15,631 nucleotides of DNA, from NCBI RefSeq assembly GCF_000720325.1, contig NZ_JOJM01000130.1:1-15631 (forward strand), read 5' to 3'. Source of the stretch: Streptomyces sp. NRRL B-1347 (GTDB lineage Bacteria; Actinomycetota; Actinomycetes; Streptomycetales; Streptomycetaceae). Both the position numbers and the translations under genes were made by a program. Below are positions 1 to 6,360 of this stretch, piece after piece; position 1 is the stretch's first letter; each line of letters starts with the position of its first letter. The notes beneath the pieces were generated by a model, which worked only from the letters and a program-made list of their open reading frames with translations, had not been told where the DNA came from and ran no database searches.

Positions 1-330
1 GGGTGGGACCGTGCGGGCGGCGCGCAGCGCGGCCCCGTGTCGCCAGGGTCGTGGGTGGGCGCCCTGGCCTCGCGGCGAGGTGGCCGGGGGGATGAGGTGG
101 GCCCAGCCCTCGGTGCCGAGCAAACGTTGCGCAGGGCGCGGGCGCAGCGCGGCCCCCTGGCAGCGGGGGCGAGGGGAGGTGCCCCGCCTCAGGGGCCCCT
201 CCCCGCAACCGTCGCGGCCGAACCCGGGCGACAGGCCGGGCAACTGCCGGCCCGGCCCAGGGGCGCGCCCCGGCCCAGGGGGTGCCGCCCGGGAAGGGCG
301 CCGCCCCGAGCCGGGGTGCTGACCGCCAGG
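1..330. other. Gene-poor GC-rich stretch with hairpins
   Basis: I see no supportable gene in these 330 bases. All frames are open because of extreme GC content, and the translations are R/P/G/A-rich without recognisable motifs. The stretch contains a 15-bp direct repeat (gcgcagcgcggcccc at 22-36 and 142-156), a strong hairpin at 173-204, and a GGGGCGCGCCCC palindrome at 260-271. It lies downstream of the minus-strand SDR operon, so some hairpins may terminate that transcript. The minus-strand frame whose last codon is 1-3 is open over roughly the first 250 bases and could be a remnant of a neighbouring gene, but nothing in it is recognisable. Confidence 0.6.
173..204 (-). terminator. Terminator-like hairpin downstream of the SDR operon
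   Basis: The arms ggggaggtgcccc (173-185) and ggggcccctcccc (192-204) pair at 12 of 13 positions around a 6-nt loop. It lies about 125 bp beyond the stop codon of the minus-strand SDR gene. There is no U-tract, which is usual for Streptomyces terminators. Assigning it to the SDR transcript is inference. Confidence 0.4.
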
Positions 331-1107
331 TCACCACGTGGGGCGGGCGCTCACCCCGCCGTCCACCACCAGGTCGGCCCCCGTGATCCACGAGGCCCCC
401 GACGACGCCAGGAACACGCACGCCGAGCCCACGTCCTCCGCCCGCCCGAGGCGGGAAAGGGGCGCGGCCCGCCCCCACCGCTCCACCCCGTCGGGCCAGT
501 CCTCCGCGAGCCCCGGCCGCCCGATGAGCCCCGGCGACACACTGTTCACCCGCACCCCGACCGCCCCGTACTCCACGGCCGCCGCCCGCGCGAACATGAT
601 CAGCGCCGCCTTCGACGAGGCGTAGTGCGCGTGCCCCGGCGCGGGCTGATGCCCCTCGATGGAGGCGATCTGCGTGACGCTGCCGCCGCCCTCCTGCGCG
701 CCCATGACCTCGGCCGCCGCCTGCGTACAGGCGAACGCGCTGGTCACGTTGGCTTCCTGGAGCTCCCGCCAGTCCGTGGCGGACATGCCAGGCAGCGGCT
801 GCACCGGCTGCACCCCGGCGTTGTTCACCAGCGAGTCGAGCCGCCCCCGCCAGTCGCGGGCCGTGCCGATCAGCCGTCGGCACTCGTCCTCCTCGCGCAG
901 GTCCGCCGCCACGACGAGCGCGTCCCCGCCCGCTTTGCCGATCTCGTCGGCCAACGCCTCGGCCCGCGCCCCCTGTTGGCGGCAGTGCAGGACGACCGCC
1001 GCTCCGGCCGCCGCGAACCGCCGGGCGATCCCGCCGCCAAGCAGCCCGCTGGCCCCGGTCACGAGGGCCACACGCCCCGCCAGCGAGGGAAGTTCGGGGT
1101 CAGTCAC
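331..1107 (-). CDS. SDR family NAD(P)-dependent oxidoreductase
   Basis: This is a classical short-chain dehydrogenase/reductase of 258 aa, probably cytosolic. It shows the Rossmann nucleotide-binding motif TGASGLLGG (about residues 17-25), D69 after the beta strand (VVAADL), NNAG (95-98), N120, the catalytic S149, YASSK with Y162 and K166, and the C-terminal region ending ITGADLVVDGG. The length matches the family. The chosen GTG start at 1107 overlaps the stop of the upstream cupin gene in the 8-mer GTGACTGA, indicating translational coupling. A longer open frame reaches 1299, but it only adds an arginine-rich shadow of the cupin gene. The substrate cannot be told; many such proteins are annotated as 3-oxoacyl-ACP reductase-like or glucose dehydrogenase-like. 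It is the last gene of an ATPase-cupin-SDR operon. Confidence 0.9.
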   Translation of the reverse strand: MTDPELPSLAGRVALVTGASGLLGGGIARRFAAAGAAVVLHCRQQGARAEALADEIGKAGGDALVVAADLREEDECRRLIGTARDWRGRLDSLVNNAGVQPVQPLPGMSATDWRELQEANVTSAFACTQAAAEVMGAQEGGGSVTQIASIEGHQPAPGHAHYASSKAALIMFARAAAVEYGAVGVRVNSVSPGLIGRPGLAEDWPDGVERWGRAAPLSRLGRAEDVGSACVFLASSGASWITGADLVVDGGVSARPTW

Positions 1108-1570
1108 GGCACAGCTCCCTGATACGCGTCGCCTGGCGCGGATACGCGGCCGCCAGCGCGCCCGCCTCCCCGCCGTCGTAGTCCTCTTCCATGAACCCGG
1201 GCGCCATCGTCGTACCGAAGAGCGCCCAGTCGCCCCCGTCCCGCACCCGCGCGCCCATCCACGTACCCGCCGGTACGACGACCTGGAACTCGCCCCCACC
1301 GCCCCCGAGGACGCGCAGCTCGTCCGTCCCGTCCGGGTGCAGCAGGAGCAGTTCGAGCGCGTCCCCGCGATAGAAGTGCCACACCTCGTCGATCGGCAGC
1401 CGGTGCAGCGCGGAGAAGTCGCCCGGCTCCGACGTCAGCAGCATGATGATCGCCGACCCGGCCGGCCGCCCCGCCGCGTCCGGCGGCCCCGCCCACGTCC
1501 TGCGGTACCGGCCGCCCTCGAACTCCAGCGGCACCAGACCGTGCTCGGCGATCAGTTCCTCAGGGGTCAC
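1100..1570 (-). CDS. Cupin domain protein, DUF985 (Cupin_5) family
   Basis: This 156-aa protein resembles the DUF985/Cupin_5 family, small single-domain cupins that include yeast YML079w. Visible signatures are a first cupin motif with FSALHRLPIDEVWHFYRGD (about residues 52-70, with H56, E62 and H65 as possible metal or ligand contacts) and the strand-rich segment FQVVVPAGTWMGAR (95-108). Near the C-terminus is the run LFGTTMAPGFMEEDYDGG, typical of the family. The reaction is unknown; a sugar or small-molecule binding or isomerase role is possible but unproven. The GTG start at 1570 overlaps the upstream ATPase stop in GTGACCCCTGA (11 bp). The 3' end overlaps the SDR gene by 8 bp. All three genes are therefore probably co-translated. 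Confidence 0.85.
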   Translation of the reverse strand: MTPEELIAEHGLVPLEFEGGRYRRTWAGPPDAAGRPAGSAIIMLLTSEPGDFSALHRLPIDEVWHFYRGDALELLLLHPDGTDELRVLGGGGGEFQVVVPAGTWMGARVRDGGDWALFGTTMAPGFMEEDYDGGEAGALAAAYPRQATRIRELCRD

Positions 1571-2003
1571 CGTCCACGTCCTTCCCGTCGTCGCACTCGA
1601 ACCAGATGGTCTTGCCCGCGCCACCAGGCAGCACCGTAACGTCCCACCGGTCCGTGACCGCGTCGACGAGCCTCAGCCCGTACCCGCCCTCCGCCGGTTC
1701 GCCGACCGGGCCGTCCGCCGGGGCGGGCAGCAGCGGGCTGCCGTCCATCACTTCCACGCGGAGCCCTCGCGGGCGCCGCACGATCAGCACCGCGCACCGG
1801 CGGTCGGGCACGTGCCGTACGACGTTCGCGACCAGCTCCGTGAGCGCCAGCTCCGCCCCGTCCGCCAGCCCGGCCAGGCCCCAGCTCCCCAGGTACGTCC
1901 GCAGGATCCGCCGCAGCGGTCGTGCCGAGTGCTCACCGACGGTGAAGCTCATCCGATAGCTGCCGCCAACTCCTTGGTCAAGGAGGTCAGTTGCGTGATT
2001 CAT
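1560..2003 (-). CDS. RsbW-like ATP-binding protein (HATPase_c_2, anti-sigma factor-type)
   Basis: This is a 147-aa GHKL/Bergerat-fold ATPase like the serine kinase/anti-sigma proteins abundant in Streptomyces. The N box is in ELALTELVANVVRH (51-64, with E56 and N60), the G1 box is VMDGSP (D87), the G2 box is GGYGLRLV (106-113), and GGAGKTIWFE follows near the end. The start is taken as ATG at 2003, which leaves 88 bp to the divergent XRE gene. An internal ATG at 1952 (MSFTVGEHS) is an alternative. An upstream extension to 2105 would overlap the divergent gene and is rejected. Pairing of such ATPases with XRE/DUF5753 and DUF397 genes is a known actinobacterial arrangement (WhiJ/AbaA-like loci). 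Here it additionally heads a coupled cupin-SDR operon. Its partner sigma or anti-anti-sigma factor is not in the window. Confidence 0.88.
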   Translation of the reverse strand: MNHATDLLDQGVGGSYRMSFTVGEHSARPLRRILRTYLGSWGLAGLADGAELALTELVANVVRHVPDRRCAVLIVRRPRGLRVEVMDGSPLLPAPADGPVGEPAEGGYGLRLVDAVTDRWDVTVLPGGAGKTIWFECDDGKDVDGDP

Positions 2004-2091
2004 GTCACTCAGGCTGTCGGGCTGCGCATACCCTTGGCTACGCAACGAGAGCAACGCTGACGGGCGTTTGACGCCGGGGGTGAACCTTTCC
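2004..2091. promoter_or_regulatory. Divergent promoter region between ATPase and XRE genes
   Basis: The 88 bp between the chosen starts must carry both promoters. A possible minus-strand promoter is TTGCTC (complement of 2048-2053), an 18-bp spacer, then TATGCG (complement of 2025-2030). The hexamer GCAACG is directly repeated with a 9-bp period (2042-2047 and 2051-2056) and could be a regulator site. GGGGG at 2076-2080 is the likely ribosome binding site for the XRE gene. All assignments are by eye and weak. Confidence 0.35.
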
Positions 2092-2934
2092 GTGGTGCGC
2101 ATCAACGAACTCGACCCGAGCGCGTCCCCGCTGGACTTCTACGGATCGGAGCTGCGCCGCCTGAGAGAAGGGGCAGGCCTCAACCAGGCCGAGCTGGGCG
2201 GGTGCATCTTCTGTACGGGCTCCTTGATCGGCCAGGTGGAGACCGCGAAGAAGGTGCCCACCCGGGACTTCTCGGAGCGACTCGACGCCGCGCTCGGCAC
2301 GGATGGGACCTTCTCGCGGTTGGTAGGGCTGGTGCTGCGCAGCCAGTTGCCAACCTGGTTCCAGGCATTCGCCGAGATGGAAGCCAGGGCCGCGTACATC
2401 TCGACGTTCCAGACGCAGTTGGTGTACGGGCTTCTGCAAACCGAGGACTACGCCCGAGCAGTGCTGGCTACCGGGATGCCCAGCAACCTCGATGACCTGG
2501 TAGCGGCTCGGATGGAGCGCCAGCGGATCCTGGAGCGTGCGCGTCCGCCGCTGATGCTGGTGACACTCGACGAGGCGGCACTGCACCGGCCGATCGGGAG
2601 CCCCGAGATCATGCGCGAGCAACTGCGACACCTGTTGCGCTGTCAACAGCAACGCTGGGTGAACATCCAGGTGCTCCCGTACGACGCCGGTGAACACACT
2701 GCCCTAGACGGCTCGTTCACCGCGCTTCGGTTCGAGGATGACCCCGCACTCGTCTACACGGAAGACCTGATCTCCGGCCACATGACAGCCAACCCGGAAA
2801 CCGTCCGCGAAGCTGCCCTCCGTTACGCTAACTTGCAGGCCGCTGCCCTCTCCATAGAGGAATCAGCGGAGCTGATCACTCGCGTGATGGAGGAACGGTA
2901 TGGGGACCACCCTGGAGACCGCGCGGTGGCGTAA
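2092..2934 (+). CDS. XRE family regulator with DUF5753 domain (WhiJ-like)
   Basis: The protein is about 280 aa. An N-terminal helix-turn-helix occupies roughly residues 15-75 (FYGSELRRLREGAGLNQAEL, then GSLIGQVETAKKVPT). A DUF5753 domain follows, with the family hallmark VYGLLQTEDYARAVL and later INIQVLP-type and DGSFTALRFEDDP segments (here VNIQVLP). These are DNA-binding regulators in actinomycetes, usually next to small DUF397 proteins that act with them; WhiJ of S. coelicolor is the prototype. GTG at 2092 (or 2095) is preferred because it follows a GGGGG element and leaves room for a divergent promoter; GTG at 2080 and ATG at 2002 are possible longer starts. The 3' end overlaps the first DUF397 gene by 35 bp, so they are cotranscribed. 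Confidence 0.92.
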   Translation: MVRINELDPSASPLDFYGSELRRLREGAGLNQAELGGCIFCTGSLIGQVETAKKVPTRDFSERLDAALGTDGTFSRLVGLVLRSQLPTWFQAFAEMEARAAYISTFQTQLVYGLLQTEDYARAVLATGMPSNLDDLVAARMERQRILERARPPLMLVTLDEAALHRPIGSPEIMREQLRHLLRCQQQRWVNIQVLPYDAGEHTALDGSFTALRFEDDPALVYTEDLISGHMTANPETVREAALRYANLQAAALSIEESAELITRVMEERYGDHPGDRAVA

Positions 2935-3172
2935 GTCGTCGTATACGGGTAGCACCGGCGGCGAGTGCGTGGAGTGCGCGCCCCTCAACGGCGCGGCCTG
3001 GCGCAAGTCCTCGTACAGCGCGGACACCGGCGGCGAGTGCGTCGAAGTCGCCGAACTCCCCAGCCCCCACATAGCGATCCGCGACAGCAAGCGCCCCGAC
3101 GGGGCCCGCGTCACGGTATCGGCGGGCGCCTTCACGGCCCTCGTGGGTGCCGCAGTGCGCGGCGTTCTCTGA
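2900..3172 (+). CDS. DUF397 domain protein, copy 1 (one and a half domains)
   Basis: This 90-aa small acidic protein has the DUF397 signature. It contains a truncated first module (RWRKSSYTGSTGGECVE, about residues 9-25) and a complete second module (WRKSSYSADTGGECVEVAEL at 34-53, then HIAIRDSKRPDG at 57-68, then a short hydrophobic tail FTALVG). The typical family protein has only one module. The ATG at 2900 follows GGAGGAAC and lies inside the 3' end of the XRE gene. DUF397 proteins are thought to work with XRE/DUF5753 regulators, and a toxin-antitoxin-like pairing has been proposed for some. A near-identical paralogue follows 52 bp downstream. Confidence 0.9.
   Translation: MGTTLETARWRKSSYTGSTGGECVECAPLNGAAWRKSSYSADTGGECVEVAELPSPHIAIRDSKRPDGARVTVSAGAFTALVGAAVRGVL
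2999..3145 (+). repeat. Direct repeat unit 1 (DUF397 second module)
   Basis: This 147-bp segment aligns without gaps to 3327-3473, with 17 mismatches counted by eye (about 88% identity). It encodes the full DUF397 module of copy 1. Spacing between the units is 328 bp. It reflects gene duplication and could support deletion by recombination. Confidence 0.9.
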
Positions 3173-3224
3173 GGTCGGACCCGCAGGCTCAGGCGCTGAT
3201 CACCCGCGTACGGGAGGGAACGTT

Positions 3225-3485
3225 ATGGGCAGCCTGAACCCGACAGGCGTACTCTGGCGTAGGTCCAGCCACAGCGGAGGCACAGGTGGTGAATGCGTCG
3301 AGTGCGCCCCACTCGACGGAGTAACCTGGCGCAAGTCCTCGCACAGCGCAGACACCGGCGGCGACTGCGTCGAAGTAGCCGAACTCCCCGCTCCCCACAT
3401 AGCCATCCGCGACAGCAAGCGCCCCGACGGGCCCCGCCTCACAGTCTCCGCCCCGGCCTTCACGGCCCTCGTGAGCACCCTCTAG
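3225..3485 (+). CDS. DUF397 domain protein, copy 2 (tandem duplicate)
   Basis: This is an 86-aa paralogue of the preceding gene with the same architecture: truncated module LWRRSSHSGGTGGECVECAP (about 10-29), then full module WRKSSHSADTGGDCVEVAEL (35-54) and HIAIRDSKRPDGPRLTVS (58-75). The ATG at 3225 is supported by GGGAGGGAA at 3212-3220. A longer frame from 3147 lacks such support and overlaps copy 1. The second-module DNA is about 88% identical to that of copy 1, showing a recent gene duplication. The two may be redundant or may have different partners. Confidence 0.9.
   Translation: MGSLNPTGVLWRRSSHSGGTGGECVECAPLDGVTWRKSSHSADTGGDCVEVAELPAPHIAIRDSKRPDGPRLTVSAPAFTALVSTL
3327..3473 (+). 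repeat. Direct repeat unit 2 (DUF397 second module)
   Basis: Partner of the unit at 2999-3145. Many differences are at third codon positions, but the segment encoding the PSP/PAP change and the VTVSAGAF/LTVSAPAF change also differs in amino acids. Confidence 0.9.
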
Positions 3486-3497
3486 CGCCGCGGGGGC

Positions 3498-3517
3498 CCG
3501 GGGGCGGCAGCCCCCGG
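3498..3517 (+). terminator. Hairpin after the DUF397 pair
   Basis: The arms ccgggggc (3498-3505) and gcccccgg (3510-3517) are perfectly complementary around a GGCA loop, 12 bp after the stop of the second DUF397 gene. A second, longer-range pairing (ggcctgggg at 3532-3540 with ccccaggcc at 3584-3592) follows. Together they probably end the XRE-DUF397-DUF397 transcript before the DUF4291 gene. Confidence 0.55.
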
Positions 3518-3612
3518 TTCGGGAAGGGGCGGGCCTGGGGCGCACCGCGAGGGCACCCGGCCCGGCCAAAATCGCTGGCGCACCCCCAGGCCGGGCCCGC
3601 ACGCTAGCCCCC

Positions 3613-4206
3613 GTGGAACACCCCAAGCACCAGATCCGAGCCGCCCACACCGACACCACCGTGACCGTCTACCAGGCGTACGCGCCCCACATCGGGGAGC
3701 CCGCCGCCCGGGACGGGCGGTTCCCGGCCGCGTGGCGGCGGGAGCGGATGACGTGGATCAAGCCCTCGTTCCTGTGGATGATGTACCGCTGCGGCTGGGG
3801 CGCGAAGGAGGGCCAGGAGACCGTCCTCGCCCTGGAGATCAGCCGGGCGGGCTTCGACTGGGCGCTCGCGCACGCGTGCCTCTCGCACTACGAGCCGGGC
3901 GTGCACGAGGACGCCGCGGACTGGAAGCGGCAGCTCAAGCAGGCGCCGGCGCGGGTGCAGTGGGACCCGGAGCGGGACCTGCGCCTGCGTCCGCTGCCGC
4001 ACCGCTCCCTCCAGCTGGGGCTCGCGGGGGAGGCGTCCCGGCGCTACGCGGACGAGTGGATCGTGTCGGTCACCGACGTCACCGAGACGGCCCGGCGCGT
4101 ACGGGAGTCGGTGGCCGCGGGCGACCTCGACGGTGCTCGCGCGCTCCTTCCGGAGGAGCCGGTCTACCCCGCCGGAGACGCGCTGCTCGCCCACCTGCGC
4201 CCTTAG
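3613..4206 (+). CDS. DUF4291 domain-containing protein
   Basis: This 197-aa protein of the uncharacterised DUF4291 family carries its conserved core: VYQAYAPHIGEPAA near residues 19-32, then RERMTWIKPSFLWMMYRCGW (about 43-62), then QETVLALEISRAGFDWAL. The C-terminal half includes RPLPHRSLQLGL and a WIVSVTDVT segment. The length fits the family. No signal peptide or membrane segment is visible. The GTG start at 3613 has no clear ribosome binding site and sits right after the hairpin region, so the transcript may be leaderless or poorly expressed. Function is unknown. It is convergent with tetR, with a repeat element between them. Confidence 0.88.
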   Translation: MEHPKHQIRAAHTDTTVTVYQAYAPHIGEPAARDGRFPAAWRRERMTWIKPSFLWMMYRCGWGAKEGQETVLALEISRAGFDWALAHACLSHYEPGVHEDAADWKRQLKQAPARVQWDPERDLRLRPLPHRSLQLGLAGEASRRYADEWIVSVTDVTETARRVRESVAAGDLDGARALLPEEPVYPAGDALLAHLRP

Positions 4207-4222
4207 CCGCAGTGCCCTGAGA

Positions 4223-4272
4223 GGCGCGGAGCTGTGTCCATTTGCGGCTCCGCCGCGTGGGCGCGACCAGCC
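4223..4272 (+). repeat. Dispersed intergenic repeat, copy A
   Basis: These 50 bp match 7255-7304 in inverted orientation at 47 of 50 positions. The 34 bp at 4239-4272 are identical. The core includes gcgcgaccagcc, also present in copy C near 12929. It lies in the 3'-3' gap between the DUF4291 gene and tetR. Such short GC-rich elements are familiar between Streptomyces genes. The repetition is seen directly; the function is unknown. Confidence 0.85.
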
Positions 4273-4318
4273 ACGAGGCACCCGCGGACGAAGGACGGCC
4301 CTCCCGAGGCGAAGCCCC

Positions 4319-5011
4319 TCAGACCGGCCCCGCGCCCGCAGCCGCGGGCGGCTGGAGCAGACCCATGAACATCCGCATCAGCTCGTCCACGATCGTGTCC
4401 AGGTCCGCGTCCACGTACCCGGCCGTCCAGTCGTAGAGGAGCGCGTTCACCGCCCCGACGAAGCCGAGCGCGGCGACGCGGTAGTCACGGGCGCCGATCT
4501 CCCCGCGTTCGGCGGCCTCGTCCAGGGCGGCGACGAGGAGGTCGACCCAGCCCTTGCGGGCTTCGAGGCGCTGCCGCTCCAGCTCGGGGGTGACGCCGGT
4601 GACCTCCACGAAGGCGATCCGTACGAGGTGCGGATGGGCGGTGAGCACGCGCGCGTACGCACGGAACGCGGACTCCACGCGCTCGCGCACGGTCCCGCCC
4701 GTCACCTCGGCCAGGGCCTCGACGACGGCGGCCTGCGCGGCCTTCTGGACGTGCCGGTGCAGGGCCGCGAGCACCTCTTCGAGGTTGTGGAACTCCTCGT
4801 AGAACTGCCGCGTCGACAGGCCCGCGCGGGCGCACAGGGCGGCGACGGACGCGGCGCGGTAGGCGCCGGGGCCCGTGCCGAAGAGGTCGACGCCCGCCTC
4901 CAGGAGGCGCCGCCGCCGGTCGGCCCTGCGCTGCTCCGCCGATTTCCCGCCGTACGCCCTCGCCGGGCGCCGCGCCGCCCCACCCGGCTCGTCCGTCTCG
5001 TCGGATTCCAC
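4319..5011 (-). CDS. TetR/AcrR family transcriptional regulator
   Basis: This is a regulator of about 230 aa. A disordered, charged N-terminus (residues 1-30) precedes the TetR DNA-binding domain: RRRRLLEAGVDLFG (about 32-45), then the helix-turn-helix AASVAALCARAGLSTRQFYEEF (about 53-74) and the FHNLEEVLAALH transition. The C-terminal ligand-binding half is helical (TAHPHLVRIAFVEVTGV, then YRVAALGFVGAVNALLYDW). The GTG at 5011 follows AGAGGGG at good spacing. GTG at 5029 and TTG at 5044 are alternatives. It is divergent from the secreted lipase, with a 26-bp palindrome between the genes, so it probably represses the lipase and perhaps itself. The ligand may be a lipid or fatty acid, which is inference. 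Confidence 0.93.
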   Translation of the reverse strand: MESDETDEPGGAARRPARAYGGKSAEQRRADRRRRLLEAGVDLFGTGPGAYRAASVAALCARAGLSTRQFYEEFHNLEEVLAALHRHVQKAAQAAVVEALAEVTGGTVRERVESAFRAYARVLTAHPHLVRIAFVEVTGVTPELERQRLEARKGWVDLLVAALDEAAERGEIGARDYRVAALGFVGAVNALLYDWTAGYVDADLDTIVDELMRMFMGLLQPPAAAGAGPV

Positions 5012-5083
5012 CCCGGTCGCCCCTCTCACCTGCTGCTCGGCCAACTGGACGCCCCCGTAAGGAAATTGTCTCGCGCACGACTC

Positions 5084-5113
5084 TTGCGCTGGCGTTGCCC
5101 CGGTCCTACTTTC
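5084..5113 (+). promoter_or_regulatory. Possible lipase promoter
   Basis: TTGCGC (5084-5089) and TACTTT (5108-5113) are separated by 18 bp and resemble -35 and -10 hexamers. The palindromic operator candidate begins 10 bp downstream, about where transcription would start, a layout suited to repression. Assigned by eye only. Confidence 0.35.
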
Positions 5114-5122
5114 AAGTAACCA

Positions 5123-5148
5123 AATCTGAAGCGGTGCCGTTTCAGATT
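5123..5148. promoter_or_regulatory. 26-bp palindrome, candidate TetR operator
   Basis: The half sites AATCTGAAGCGGT and, read on the other strand, AATCTGAAACGGC agree at 11 of 13 positions. The 8-bp outer arms AATCTGAA/TTCAGATT are perfect. This is the only AT-rich, strongly symmetrical element between tetR and the lipase gene. A smaller symmetrical element, tactt-tc-aagta, lies at 5107-5118. Divergent TetR genes typically bind such sites. Confidence 0.7.
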
Positions 5149-5252
5149 GGTGCCCGTCGGTGTGTCATGGCCATGACCTGCCCTTGGTGCGTCCTTGTGA
5201 CGCCTGTGCCTCACCCCCCGCTCGTGACAGCTCGCTCGAAGGGACAGGAACC

Positions 5253-6242
5253 GTGAACGGATCATCCGCACCAGGCCGCCGTCTGCCGCGCTCCGTGCGC
5301 CGCGCGGCCGCCGCCGTCGTGCCCGTCGCCCTCGCCGCCACCGCGCTCACCGCCGCCGGGTCCCCGGCGCAGGCCGGTGAGCAGCCGCGCAAGCCGTCGT
5401 ACCCCGTCGGCGGGGTTGCGGACGGCGTCCGCAACTTCCTTCTCAGCCCGAACGCCGTGACCGGTGTGAACGACTGGAGCTGCAAGCCCTCCGCCGAGCA
5501 CCCCAACCCCGTCGTGCTCGTCCACGGCACCAACGTCAACCTGGGTGCCAACTGGGTGAAGATGGGCCCGACCCTCGCCAACGAAGGTCACTGCGTCTAC
5601 GCCTTCAACTACGGCATGGGCAGCCCGTTCGACCTCGGCGGCCGCGTCGGCGGGCTCACCGGCATCGCCAAGTCCGCCGAGACCATGAGCGCCTTCGTGG
5701 ACAAGGTGCTCGCGTCGACGGGCGCGAAGAAGGTCAACGTCCTCGGGCACTCCCAGGGCGGCATGATGCCGAACTACTACATCAAGCGGCTCGGCGGCGC
5801 GAAGAAGGTCGACCGGCTCGTCGCCCTCGCCCCCACCAACCACGGCACCACCCTCAACGGCCTGGTCAACCTGGGCCACGCGCTCGGCCTCATGGGCTTG
5901 GTCAACGGGGCCTTCGACCATCTGAACCTGCAAGGCCTCAAGGACCAGGAGGAGGGCTCGGACTTCCAGAAGGCCCTGTTCGCGGACGGCGACACCGTGC
6001 CGGGCGTGCGCTACACGGTCATCGCCACGAAGAACGACCGCGTCTCGACCCCGTACAGCCAGGGCTTCCTGCAGGGCGACAACGTCCGCAACATCGTCGT
6101 CCAGGACCAGTGTCCGAAGAACCCGGTCGGCCACGTCGGCCTCTTCACGGACGGGCCGACGACCCAGGACGTCGTCAACGCCCTGGGCGCCGACAAGCCG
6201 GACTTCAAGCCCTCGTGCGAGGACTACGGCCTGCCGTTCTGA
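5253..6242 (+). CDS. Secreted alpha/beta hydrolase, class 2 lipase/esterase
   Basis: This is a 329-aa exported triacylglycerol lipase/esterase-type protein (Lipase_2-like). The N-terminus has a basic stretch ([11 protein letters not shown]), a hydrophobic core, and a likely signal peptidase site after GSPAQA (about residue 41). The mature part shows the oxyanion motif VVLVHGTN (H91), the nucleophile elbow GHSQGG (S167), an acid candidate D262 in [11 protein letters not shown], and the catalytic His candidate H294 in VGHVGLF. Four cysteines in the mature region (about 77, 113, 287 and 322) could form two disulfides, fitting an extracellular enzyme. GTG at 5253 has AAGGGA and AGGAA upstream. 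It is probably controlled by the divergent TetR protein, and a strong terminator follows. Confidence 0.93.
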   Translation: MNGSSAPGRRLPRSVRRAAAAVVPVALAATALTAAGSPAQAGEQPRKPSYPVGGVADGVRNFLLSPNAVTGVNDWSCKPSAEHPNPVVLVHGTNVNLGANWVKMGPTLANEGHCVYAFNYGMGSPFDLGGRVGGLTGIAKSAETMSAFVDKVLASTGAKKVNVLGHSQGGMMPNYYIKRLGGAKKVDRLVALAPTNHGTTLNGLVNLGHALGLMGLVNGAFDHLNLQGLKDQEEGSDFQKALFADGDTVPGVRYTVIATKNDRVSTPYSQGFLQGDNVRNIVVQDQCPKNPVGHVGLFTDGPTTQDVVNALGADKPDFKPSCEDYGLPF

Positions 6243-6261
6243 CCCCGGCCGGGGACCGCGC

Positions 6262-6303
6262 GAGCCGTCGGCCCGGGGGCACCTGCCCCCGGGCCGGTGG
6301 CTC
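6262..6303 (+). terminator. Strong hairpin after the lipase gene
   Basis: A 20-bp stem (6262-6281 with 6284-6303) contains two G-T pairs in the middle and a 2-nt nominal loop (CC). The inner 13 bp are perfect GC-rich pairs. It starts 20 bp after the lipase stop codon and separates the lipase from the LLM oxidoreductase, so the two are probably not one operon. Confidence 0.75.
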
Positions 6304-6360
6304 GTGGCCGCCACGGTAAACCGATTGCCCCGGCTCCGCACCGGCGTCACCATGCGGGGC

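Noticed and set aside
37..1122. A 361-codon plus-strand frame opposite the SDR gene
   Set aside because: It has R/P/G-rich composition and is antisense to a well-supported SDR; no motif.
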